A stretch of DNA of 64,000 nt from Piromyces finnis (taxonomy: Eukaryota > Neocallimastigomycota > Neocallimastigomycetes > Neocallimastigales > Neocallimastigaceae), in NCBI GenBank assembly GCA_002104945.1, contig MCFH01000021.1, positions 558,001 through 622,000 on the forward strand, given 5' to 3'. The position numbers and the translations under genes are program-made. Below the pieces are notes generated by a model that searched no databases, had not been told where the DNA came from, and saw nothing but the letters and a program-made list of their open reading frames with translations. Each line of letters begins with the position of its first letter. Position 1 is the first letter of the stretch. Shown in pieces: positions 14,310-26,000 of this stretch.

Positions 14310-17300
14310 ATGGAAACTCTTAACGTACAAGATTCTATAAATAATCCTGATGTTCAAATTAATTCACCAGCAACACTTGTTTATAAAGGTGACCAGGTTA
14401 TAGTTGAAAATGAACGTTATATTAGTAGTAAAAAATGCGAATTTGATGGAAATACTAGTATAAATGATGAAGTATTTTGTCAATCTTCATGTAATGATAT
14501 TATACATAATGAAGAAAGTTTTGAATTAATTAAAAATGAAGAAAAATCTCCAAAGATTACAAATACTACTACACTCGATAACCGTAACTCAACTGAACTT
14601 AAAGATGAAAAGATGGAAAAATATTCCTGTACTACTGAGCCCCAATTAAATAATATTCATTCTGAAAATGGTCCAAAAGATAAAAGTATTACCAATGTTG
14701 AAAATAGTATGATAAACACACAAAAAGATCTTTCCAAGAAAAAAAACAAAAAATTATTAAAAATACAAAAACATAAAAAGATATATTTAAAATTTAAAGA
14801 AAAATTGAACAAAAAATCAAAATTAGATAAAGGAGTTACTAAAAAAGAATTGCCTATTCATGATGTTTCAAAGAATTCTATCAGTATTAATCACGAAAAA
14901 GAAAAGGTTAATAATGAAAATATGGAAATTACACCCATGAATAGTGTAAATAAGCAAACATCAGAGTCTGTCATTCAAAATGATATATCTTTTGAAGAAA
15001 ATTCCCTCAAAAATACTCCAAAACCCAGTGAAAACAAAAACTTTTCTGATATAGTAGAAATGACACCAATTTGTAATGAAGATGTTAGAGAAGTAACTTT
15101 AATTACAGCTGATGGTGATACAGTCTTTATTCCAACAAAAAAAAGAGCTGAAAGTTTACCCCATTTTAATGCTGATCAAAATAAAATGTTGATTCAATCA
15201 GACTCTACTGTTTTCCCACCAAAAATAAATTTAAAGAATGAAAAACAAAAGAAAAATTCTTCAATGAGTAAAAATGACATTAATTCTGATGAAAATATTG
15301 ATAATAATATAGTTGCTTCTGGTGAAACTATCAATAATAATATAATTTCTTATGATGAAAATGGAACTCCTTATTACGATATTGAAAATTCAAAAATTAT
15401 TATTACCACAATCGAAGAAAAAATTGTAAAGGATGATGACGGAAAAGACAAGATTATCAAAACTATCACTGAAGAGCATATGATTGTTGAATTAGAAGAA
15501 AATAAAGATAAAGCAGCAGACACAGAATATCCAATCAAAAAGAAAGATAGCAGTTATGTTGATTTATCCGATCATAAAAAAAATAAAGAAGTTACATCTG
15601 ATCCATCTATTCAAGAAAATAATAAAAATATGATTGGGGACAGTATTTCCATGGTTAAACCTTTCCATCTTGATAATGAAACATCAACTCAATTAATAGA
15701 AGAAAATACCAGAAACATTGACCTTCCACTCATAAACGAAAATGTCGACTCTACCTCATCCGAAAAAAATTTACTCACTGTTCCATCCCAAAAAGGAATA
15801 TCTTCAGCAAATATAACAAGTAAACTATCATTTAATTTTCTTTTTTACTTTAAAAAATACTAATTTATATATATTTTTTTTATCTATATATAATTGTAAA
15901 AATAAATAATTATATTATAACTATTATTATATCAAATTATTTTCATGAATTACATATTAGATGATAGTATTGAAAAAAGAAAATCAAGTGATAAAAAAAA
16001 GCCGTTGAAATCTTCTCTTAAGAAAGGTGTCTACGCTATTAAGTATTTCAGAAAACCAAAAGAAGAGGTAATAATTCCACAATATGTGATTGTTGAAGAT
16101 TTCGAGAAATTCAAAGAAAATACAGAAAGATGTATCAATGAAAACTCGAGAAATTTAGAAGCTAATACTATTACCATGAATGAAAACAATGAAAAATTCA
16201 AAGATACCGTTAAAGAGGGTTTTAACGAGATTAAATCCAATTTAGTTAATTTAAATAATGATTATGTTGCTGAAAATGAAAAATTAAAAGAGGAAATTGT
16301 ATTTTTGAAAAACTGTAATGAGTTTTTGAAAGAAGAAAGAAAAAGGGAAATGGAACAACTCAGAAATGAAGTTGCAGAAGAAATAATAAAAATACAAAAT
16401 AATATAAAGAATTTAGAAGTTGAAAAGGATAAGGAAATAAAACAACTTCGTGATGAAATTAGAAATCTTCATCAAAAAGAGGAAAATTATAAAGAAGTGA
16501 TTGAGCAACACATCTTAGGTATTAATACTTCCTTAGTTAAATTAAAGAAAGAAAATATGAAAATGAAAGATGAAAGTACCATGAATATAATAGATATTTG
16601 TAATGATATTCAAAAGATAAAAGAAAATAAGATTATGGAAATTAATGTGGATAGGCTTGCAAAGCAAGATGAAATAGAGAAAATAAATGACGAAATACAA
16701 AAGATGAAAAATAATAAAATTATGAATACAAATCCAGATCATCTTGTAAAGCAAAGTGAAATAGAGAAAATAAACAATGAAATTAGAAAAATAAAGAATA
16801 TTAAAATTATGAATACAAATCCAGATCATCTTGTAAAACAAAATGAAATTGAAACGATTTCAAAACAAATCATTAAGAGTAATGTTCAATGGAATGAACT
16901 TAGTCACAATGTCCAAAGTATACCAATCCAAATTAAAAAGGATATTGATGATAAATTTGAAACTTTTGAAAAAGATCAAGAAGAAAAGAGCCAACAAATT
17001 GAAATTTTCATTTCTGAAACTAAAACGAATCAAAGTAAATTATTAAAATGTGTTAATGAACTTTTTAGATTACACAAGGTAAATGAAAGTGGTATTGAAA
17101 ATCAAGCTAAGAGTATTAATGAAGCCATATTAAATCATGAACAACTTTTACAAGATTTTGAAAATACCCAAGATCAAATAGATACTCAAAATGAAAGAAT
17201 TGATGCAATTGGAGATAGAGTTGACCGTTATTGTACTAATGATTATCTTGATACTGTCATTGAACTAGAAGATCTTAGAAAGATTACAAACCGTACCACT

Positions 17301-19194
17301 GAAGAATTATTTAGTCTTCAAAAATTGTAAGTATTTTGTTTTAATCTATGTTTATACCACTAACTCTCTATTCCTCTACAATCAGAATGATGTAGATGAA
17401 ATAGATGCATTATAAAAATCAATTATATATAGATGTAGTCTTTTATACATAATTTAAAATGAAAAAATTCCTATACACCCATCCTTTTTTTTTTTTTATT
17501 TTTTATTTCTATACGGAAAAAATTTTAATATTCTTTCTTTATTATAAATAGGAATTTATACTGTAAAAACCTTGATCGTCTTCCAAAAAGAATATTCTCA
17601 TTAGAAAATCTTAATGAATTGTAAATAACAAAAATAGATCTAAAAATTATTATAAAATCAAAAAAAAAAAAAAATAATAATAATAACAATAATAAATATA
17701 AATTTTTTTTTATTGACAATAACATTACTTTAGATGGTTAGGTCGTAACAATTTAAATAATATAAATGATAAAATTGGAGATCTTAAAAACCTTAAAAGA
17801 TTAAGTGTAGCAGATAATAATTTAAGTCAATTACCAATAGGTATTAAGAACTTAAAGAATCTTACACATTTATACCTTTACAAAAATAAATTGAGAGAAC
17901 TTCCACCAGAAATTGGAGAACTTGAAAATTTAATCCATTTAGATGTTGAAAGTAATAAGTTAATTAAACTTCCAGAAGAACTCAAGAAATTAACTAAATT
18001 AGAAAATTTGGATATTGAAAATAATCAATTTTCTGAATTCCCAAAAATTATATTTGAATTAAAGAATTTAATTAAATTGTAAGTATATTAAAGAAGTTAA
18101 TTAAAATTCTATTTGTTTTTTTTTTTGTTTTTTTTTTTATCATTCTTTAAAAGTAAATTATATATATACATATTTATTATTGTTTCAAAAATAATAATCG
18201 TAAATTTATATTTTTTTACAATAGAAATTTAAGTAATAACAAATTCTTCTTTATCCCAAGGGAATTAGAAAACTTGGTTCATTTAAAACAACTGTAAGTA
18301 AAATAAAAAAAAAAAAAAAAGCGAGAAAGAGATAAACATAACCTATATACTTTTTAAAATGCTTATTTATATAATTAAAAAAAAAACTAAAATATTATCT
18401 TCTTTCAAATAGCAATTTAAGGAATAATTACCTTCGTTCCTTCCCATACAGTATTCTTAAATTCACAAATTTAGAAGAATTGTAAGTCAATAGTTTTCAT
18501 AAATAACTAAATATATTTAAAAATTTTATTTGAAAATATTCTCTAATATTAATATTAATCAATAACCCCATTTATTATATTACTGGATATACAGAGATTT
18601 ATCTAATAATTTATTCAAGGATATACCATCAGAAATAAGATATTTAAATAAACTTAAGAATTTGTATGTTATATATATTTACCCTATAGTTGTATATATT
18701 ATTAGTATGGAAAAAGTAAGAATTATAAATTAACAGAAATATAAATTATATAATTATTTTTATTTCTAGAAATCTCGCCAATGTTAGAATTGATGAAATT
18801 GTTCCAGAATTTAGATATCTTAAGGATTTAAAAACACTGTAAGTTTATGAAACATCAATTTTAGTTTAATAATAAATTATTCTCTCTTTCTAATGCTAAC
18901 AACCTTTTTAAATTTTAATTTAAAAAAAAAATAGTAATTTATCTAATTGTAATATTAAAATCTTGCCAAATTGCCTTAAGGAATTACAAAATTTGGAAGA
19001 AATGTAAGTATAAATGATATAATATTCTATAAATATATACCAAGAATTTTATTTGAAATTAATTTATTCATTATAATTATTTTATATAATGACACACTCT
19101 ATCATAGTTACTTGGTTAATAATGATGCAATAGTTGTCCTTCCCGAATACTTTAAAAATTTTAAAAATTTAAAAAGATTATTTTTGTAAGTTTT

Positions 19195-19226
<32 letters not shown>

Positions 19227-19385
19227 TATATTAAATACTTTTATTTTCTATTTTAACATAAATGTAAATTTTTATATAAATTTAGGAATAGAAATGCAGT
19301 ATATAAAAATGGTATGGAATACCCAAGATATCAAGGAACAGTTTACAATGAATTATTAAAGAAAAATATTATTAGAACTGAATAA
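14310..19385 (+). CDS. Coiled-coil and leucine-rich-repeat protein, eleven exons (function unknown)
   Basis: Proposed exons, all phases consistent: 14310-15819, 15961-17326, 17552-17620, 17734-18078, 18225-18293, 18413-18481, 18595-18663, 18770-18838, 18935-19003, 19108-19185 and 19286-19385, coding for 1270 residues. Residues 1 to ~510 are polar, Asn/Lys/Ser/Glu-rich and probably disordered. Residues ~510-955 are heptad-like coiled coil with a three-fold 29-residue repeat. Residues ~955-1250 hold about 12 leucine-rich repeats with a 23-residue period (LxxLxLxxNxLxxLPxxIxxLxN, the plant/Ras-binding-like class). No kinase, Ras, cyclase or membrane segment is seen. LRRs of this class normally bind proteins, so a scaffold role is possible but not shown. 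If intron 1 were retained, translation would stop at 15863 and give 517 residues. Joining exons 1 and 2 rests on splice sites and phase only; exons 2-11 are better supported by the LRR periodicity. Confidence 0.8.
16626..16886 (+). repeat. Three tandem 87-bp coding repeats (29 residues) in the coiled coil
   Basis: Within exon 2, units start NKIM at 16626, NKIM at 16713 and IKIM at 16800. They share the pattern KIMxxNxDxLxKQxEIEKIN followed by xEIxKxKN. Units 2 and 3 both contain KIMNTNPDHLVKQ and are nearly identical at DNA level, so this is a recent in-frame tandem duplication. The third unit degrades toward its end. Confidence 0.85.
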
Positions 19386-21249
19386 TGTAATAAGTAACCT
19401 TATAGTGGAAATGTGCTTATTTTATATTTAAGCATCATTTATGCATATTTCAGTATAAAGGAAAAAAAAAAATTTTTTTATGCAAACTATATATCTATTA
19501 TCATAAATATCGCAATTACCATTTTAAACACCCCCCCAAAAAAATGGTATATTTTTAATTATTAACATTAATTCAATATAAAAGTATTATTTAACTATTA
19601 TTGTTTTCTAATACTTTTTATATATTTTATATATAATTCAATATTTATAGTTTAAAATGAAAAAAAAAAGAGAAGAAAAATGGTTTATATTGATAATAAT
19701 TATTTTATTTTATTATTTTTTTTCTTCCTATGTTTATTTAATTTTATATTTAATTTTTCATAATTTTTCATAAGAAAAGTAATTTTGGTAATTTTTATAA
19801 GTTTATTTATCATTCTTTTTATTATATAAAAAAAAATGAATAAATAAAATAAAATGTTTTTTTATTATTATTATTATTATTATTTCTATTTTTTGTCTCT
19901 TTTTAATTAATAATTATATAAAAAAATAAAAAAAAAAAAGTTAATATAAACTATTGTTTCATTCTCATCAAAACAAATTTTCTCTTAAAAAAAAAAAAAA
20001 AAAGAAATTTAAACTATAAATTATATATATATATATATATATATGTAGGATTACATAAAGTTTTATAGTTTTACAATATATGTATAGATATATATATATT
20101 ATAAACTTTTATAATTTTATTTTCAATTTCTTTTTCTTTTTTTTTTTTTTTATATAATACCTTCTTTTTTCTTTTTTAATAACTTTACATTTTTCTTTTT
20201 AAATAAAATAATTAATAAAGTATTTTATTTAGAAATTTTATAAATGATATTTTCAAGTCACTATTAGGAAAAAGTTTCACTTTACCGAGTCACTATCAGG
20301 TTTTTTCTTATGAATGTTGCTATTTTATATAAAAGGCAAAGTCCAACAAAATTTGTCAAAGTATGTCAGACAGAAATTTTATGAAGTTTTTTTTTTTATT
20401 ATTGTATTATAATTAGATAATTTTATATTTTAAAGTAGCTCATAAAACATATATATTGCATATCATATACAATATATCACAATTCAATTAAATCTTAGGT
20501 ATTATTGTTTTCAAATTCATTCAATTCTTGAAAAGATAGATAATATTATGTCTAATCTATTATTTTCATAAACTTTATAAAGTTTATAAATGAATTATAT
20601 TTTATTCTAAAATAAAATTATAAACTATTTTTGTTGTTGTTATTATTATTACATATTATTACATATACATATGAAGGTATAACCCACCATCTTCAACGTT
20701 TTTTTAAAGTGAATCTTTATTAAAAAAGTCATTTATAATCAAATTAATTCTATATATGAATACAACTACCTTTTTCTTTTTTTTTAAAAAAAAAAAAAAG
20801 TCAAAATAATTTTAAAACAATCCAATTTTTAACACCATTAAATAAGCATTTCAAGTTATAAAATTAAAAATTGTAGACTATATTATTTATAAGCAAAACA
20901 AAATAAAACAAAAAATATGTATGAAATGAAAACAACTTATCCTTTATATGAAAAATAAAATAAAATATAATTTATTTTAAATTTGTAATCACTTTTATTC
21001 TTCTATTTTAAAGATAGTTTACTTTTTTTTTTTTTTTATTTTATTTTACATTTAAAAAAAAAATAGACTGTTATTTTTAATTAAATAACACTTTATTATA
21101 ATTCTTTAAATATGATGTTCGTTTATATTCAATATTTAATATTATAATGTTTGTATGTAAAGTGTGAGTAAAAATTAACAATAATGTATTATAAATATTT
21201 ATTTTTTTTTTTTCATGAATTAAAATTTCGATTATAATTATGTTGCTGT
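19386..21249. other. Convergent intergenic spacer
   Basis: AT-rich spacer of 1.9 kb between the LRR gene and the minus-strand phosphatase gene. It holds an AT dinucleotide run at about 20022-20044, many A/T tracts, a C7 run near 19530, and a short direct repeat AGTCACTAT(T/C)AGG at about 20256 and 20298. No gene or RNA is recognised. Confidence 0.5.
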
Positions 21250-21771
21250 TTAAAATAATTTTTTAAAGAAAGACTTCTTTTTCTTTTTCAAACTATCTGA
21301 TAACCAGGTTAATTGTTTTTTATTTATCGCACCTCTTCTATTCTTTCTTATAAATTCAACTGCATCTAGTGAATCTATTCCATAATCAATTAGTGTAATA
21401 GCTACCATAACTGGTGCTCTACCAATTCCTGAAACACAATGTACTGCAATTGCTGGGGTTTGTTCTTTACCTGTTTCTTTTATTGTTTTATCTATAATTT
21501 CACGCCATAATTTTACTTGTTTACTATCAGGTGTTGTACCATCTTCAAATTTTATATCATCAATTACTTGTATTCCTTCTTTTTCAAAAGAAGTTGCATT
21601 ATAAAATCTAGTTTCACAAATTCTTATCACTTTATTAACATTATTATCTTTTAAAATATTAATATATTCATCAATATTTTCATCTGATGGACAATCTAAT
21701 ATTACTAAATTAATCGGTACTTTCTTATGTGAAATTACAGAGTATTTATGTGAGTAAGCTGAATGTTCCAT
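21250..21771 (-). CDS. PRL/PTP4A-like protein tyrosine phosphatase
   Basis: Small dual-specificity-type phosphatase of 173 residues in one exon, about the length of animal PRL-1/2/3. Seen: the active-site loop HCVSGIGRAP (HCX5R) with nucleophile C112 and R118. The alanine after R118, where most PTPs have Ser/Thr, is a PRL hallmark. A general-acid aspartate at D71 lies in VIDDIKFEDG. C52 in RICETRF matches the cysteine that forms a redox disulfide with the catalytic cysteine in PRLs. FIRKNRRGAINKKQLTWL matches the conserved PRL C-terminal helix. The tail is strongly basic (KKKKKSFFKK) but ends at TAA without a CAAX prenylation box, unlike canonical PRLs. Membrane attachment, if any, would rely on the basic patch. 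The start ATG at 21771-21769 gives an N-terminus of expected length. PRLs act at membranes and bind CNNM magnesium transporters; that role here is inferred. Confidence 0.88.
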   Translation of the reverse strand: MEHSAYSHKYSVISHKKVPINLVILDCPSDENIDEYINILKDNNVNKVIRICETRFYNATSFEKEGIQVIDDIKFEDGTTPDSKQVKLWREIIDKTIKETGKEQTPAIAVHCVSGIGRAPVMVAITLIDYGIDSLDAVEFIRKNRRGAINKKQLTWLSDSLKKKKKSFFKKLF

Positions 21772-21883
21772 TATAAATATATTATTTTTTTTATAAAAAA
21801 AATTAAATGAAAAGAAATAACTTTTTTTTTTTTTTTTTTCTGAATTTATTGAACTTGTTAAAAATAAAGTAATAATAAAATAG

Positions 21884-21923
<40 letters not shown>

Positions 21924-22182
21924 AATTTTTATTTTTCTTTTAATACTAATAATTAATTTTTATTATATTTTTAGTTATATATATATACATGTATATATTA
22001 AAATAACACTTTTTTTCAATTATAAATATAAATAGATTCTAAAGTTATAATTTCTTTCAATCTAAATTTTGATATGGGTAAATAGAAGTAGTCTTTTAAT
22101 ATTTTGATAATTCTATATTTTTAATTTTACATAAAATTATGTTATATACATAGATTATATATGAATCATATGACGATATATT
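21772..22182. other. Spacer upstream of the PRL gene with a long AT microsatellite
   Basis: Presumptive promoter of the minus-strand PRL gene. It contains an AT dinucleotide run at about 21889-21919 and ends at the retrotransposon target site. The last four bases (22179-22182, TATT) match the four bases after the other end of the element. Confidence 0.6.
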
Positions 22183-22752
22183 TGATATAAGTTTCTTTTA
22201 TGTTGTAGTAATTTAATATTAGTTTATTTATAATTTATTATATTAGGTGAAAAATATTTTATTACTATTAACTTCTCTCTTATTAATAATTTCACTTATA
22301 ATATTTTCTTATTAATTATTAAAGCTCTTCCCTTTCTAATTATTAATTATTTTTACATGAATATTTTTATATTATAAAATTCCTATAATTGAATATCAAT
22401 TATATAATGTAATGTATTCATAATATATGAATAATAATTAAATAGGATATAATATTATATATTTTACATTTTATATGAAATATTACTATATAAGGAAAGG
22501 TAATGTAATACAAATAAGTATTACAATAAAATTAATACTAATATATAATATTAATATTTAAGAATATAATGAAATATGTACATGAATTCTATAACTAATA
22601 TATAAATAATGTATTATAATATATATCAATTATTATATTATTATTATGAAATATTATATATAAATTTCTAAAGATGAAATTGAATATTTTAAATAATAAA
22701 AATTATTTTAAATATTGGCTAATATGTAGCTAGACATATTAATTTCATATCA
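22183..22752 (-). repeat. 3' LTR of the Ty3/gypsy element
   Basis: 570 bp, matching 29291-29866 except for a few substitutions and 6 nt of indels (for example one T of a T run and a 5-nt ATATA difference). Its inner edge is followed by the polypurine-like stretch and its outer edge by TATT. Confidence 0.92.
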
Positions 22753-22766
22753 GAAACTTCCCTGCT
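22753..22766 (-). other. Putative polypurine tract
   Basis: On the element strand the sequence before the 3' LTR reads AGCAGGGAAGTTTC. The AGCAGGGAAG part is the only purine-rich stretch at the expected plus-strand priming position. The TTTC spacer makes it an imperfect tract, so the call is tentative. Confidence 0.45.
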
Positions 22767-23097
22767 AGAATTGAGCTATAATTATTAATTATTTGATATA
22801 ATTAAAATAATTATATGCGAAATAATTTAATAAAATTTATATTGAAATATTTTTATAATTATATAAAAAAAAATTAAAAATTTTTATAAAAATTTTTATA
22901 TTTAAAAATTTTTTTTTTTTTTTTTTTTTGTTTTGTTTATATATATATGTATATATCTTTCTATTATTATTAATAATTAATATAATTATTAATCTACTAA
23001 GTTATCAATCTTCCTCTTACTTATTATTATAATTATATACTTATATAGTTAGTATATATATATTTTAATACATTTATAATTTTATTTCATTTTATTT

Positions 23098-26000
23098 CTA
23101 CTCCCTGAATGGTAATATATTTTTAAAATGGACATTTCTTTCTAAATATTGTCCCGTCAGTTCATCTTGTAATTTAGCTGTGTTCCAAGATATTTCTCTA
23201 ATAATAAAAGGACCAATAAAATAGGGTTCTAACTTGTTTCTTTGTTGGTTCCTAATCTTTACCTTATCCCCTATTTTGTAGTTATTTTTATTGTTCATAC
23301 TTTGTTGAGCTAATCTTCTACTTTTCCAATAATTTATCGTCCCTAGCATTTTACTGGCAGCTTGTTTTACCCATTTGGCGTGGTCTATAAATCTTTCCAT
23401 TAATAATTCTTCTATTGATCTTTCTTCTATACTTAATATTGAATTTCTTATATTTATATCAATTGGAATATTTTCTGATCTTCCATACAAGAGTTCAAAA
23501 CTTGAATAACCAGTAGAAACAGATTTACAAGTTCGAATAGCCCATAATGCAATTGGTAACAATACATCCCAGTTTTCATTGTTATCAGAGAAATTTCTTA
23601 ATTGCTTACCAATTTCTCTGTTTCTGTTTTCCACCAGTCCATTAGATTCCGGATGGTATGTACTAATGAAATGAATGTATACATCATAAAGATCTACAAA
23701 TATTTTTGTGTACTCTGAAACAAATTGTACACCATTATCTGTTATTATTAATTGTGGAGTTCCATGCCTACTAAATACTTCAACTAAGAAATTAGTTACG
23801 TCTTGAGAAGTAGTAGTTCTAACTGGTTTTGCTTCCACCCATTTTGTAAAGTAATCCACACATACCATTATATATTTATTCCCAAGTGTGGTTTCTCTTA
23901 ATGGACCTATAATATCAAGACCAAGTCTAACAAAGGGTGCTTCTACAGGAGTTCTAAACTTTTCTGTCGGCTTTGGTAATGGCTCAGATTTATTTAACTG
24001 ACATATTTTACATAAGGAGACATATTTTTTTACATCAATGATTAAATTTTTCCAATAAAATTTGTTTTTGATTCTTTCATAAGTTTTCTGTACTCCTTCA
24101 TGTCCAATTCTATGCTCTTTTGCAATTATTTTAATTTTAGTGTAAGGGTCATCAATAATCTCCCTAAAATTATTATTATCCTTGAAATATAATTTATTGT
24201 CAATAGTGACAATTTTATCATTTAAAAATTTTTTCATAAAATCGGAAACAAATTTTTCGTTCTCCTCCTCGGTAAAATTGGAACTATTGGTTTTGTTGGA
24301 AATATCGATATTTTTGATATTATTATTATTATTATCATTATTATTATTATTATTATTAATTTCCAAATTATCCAAATTATTAGCAATAAACTTATTAATG
24401 TTACTATTATTCTCATCTTTATTATTATTGTCATTACCATCAGAAATAGTAGTGTTAACAATTAAATTCTCTTTCAAAGTTATTCTGGATAAAGCATCAG
24501 CAATTTTATTAGCTTTTCCTGGTTGATAAATAATATTAACTTTTAATTGACTAAATTTATCACACCAGCGTTGATGTTTCTTTGTATTCGGTTCTCCTTT
24601 CTTAATGATGGGAACTAAAGGTTCATGATCAGTATAAAGAATGGTTTGAAATGGATTCCCTAGAATATATGGTTCAAATTGTAAAAGACAATAATAAGCA
24701 GCAGTACCTTCTAATTCAGTAGTGGTATAATTTTCTTTCGTTTTCTTAATACTTCTACTAACAAAATAAACTGGGTGTTCAATATTGTCATCATATAACT
24801 GTAGTAAAACACCACCAATTCCATATCCACAAGCATCAGATCTAATTATAAAAGGAACATCAAATTTAGGAAAACAAAGAATTGGTGCATTAACTAGGCA
24901 ATATATCAGATTTCTGAAACTTTGTTCTTGAATTTCTGTCCATTCATATTTAATTTTTTTCTTTAATAGTTTGCAAAGAGGAGCTGCAATAGCAGAATAA
25001 TTTTCAATAAAATTTCTGTAATAACTAGTCATACCTAAAAATGAACGTAGTTCAGAAATATCTCGTGGTGGGTTCATTTCTTTAATAGATGCGACTTTCT
25101 TTTCCAAAGGAAGTAAACCATCAATAGTAACCCGATGACCTAAAGCCTCTATTTCAAGTTGACAAAAGGAACATTTCTCAATATTTAACTTTAATTTGTT
25201 ATTACGTAAAATAGTAAAAACTTTTCTTAAGTCATTAATATGATCTTCAAAACTGGGAGAATAAATAATAATATCATCTAAATATATTTGAACACATTCA
25301 TTAATTAAATCGAAAAAGATACGATTCATTTCGCGCTGAAAAGTGGCAGGAGCATTAGTTAATCCAAAAGGCATAACTTTAAAATAATAGTTACCAAATT
25401 TAGTGGTAAAAGAAGTTTTATCCATATCTTCTTTGAACATAGGAATTTGATGATATCCACTAAATAAATCGATTGTTGAAAAGATTTTTGAGTCTTTAAG
25501 TGAGTCAAAAATTTCTTTGATTTTAGGTAGGGCGTATGCATCTTTAACAGTTACATTATTTAATTTTCTAAAATCAATGCAAAGGCGCCATTTTCCATTT
25601 TTCTTCTTAACCATAACCACTGGAGAAGCCCACGGAGAATGAGACGGTTCAATTAGACCTTTATTAATTAGTTTTTCTAATTCTTCTTTTAAACCTGATA
25701 ATTGAACTTGTGAAATATTATAAGCTTTTTGTTTAATAGGGCGCACATTATCCTCCAAAATAATGTGGTGTGGTAACAAATTTGATGGTTCCAAATCATC
25801 AGAAGATACAGCAATAACATCATTAAAATTTTTAAGAAGAGAATTAAATAAATTTTTATCAACATCGTTATCAACTTTGATATTAGAAATTATATTATTA
25901 ATAATATCCATTTTATTATTATTATTATTTTCTATTTTGTTAGATCTATTTTCTTCAACTACAGCTAAAATAGTACTAGCGGTTATATCTTCATAATCAA

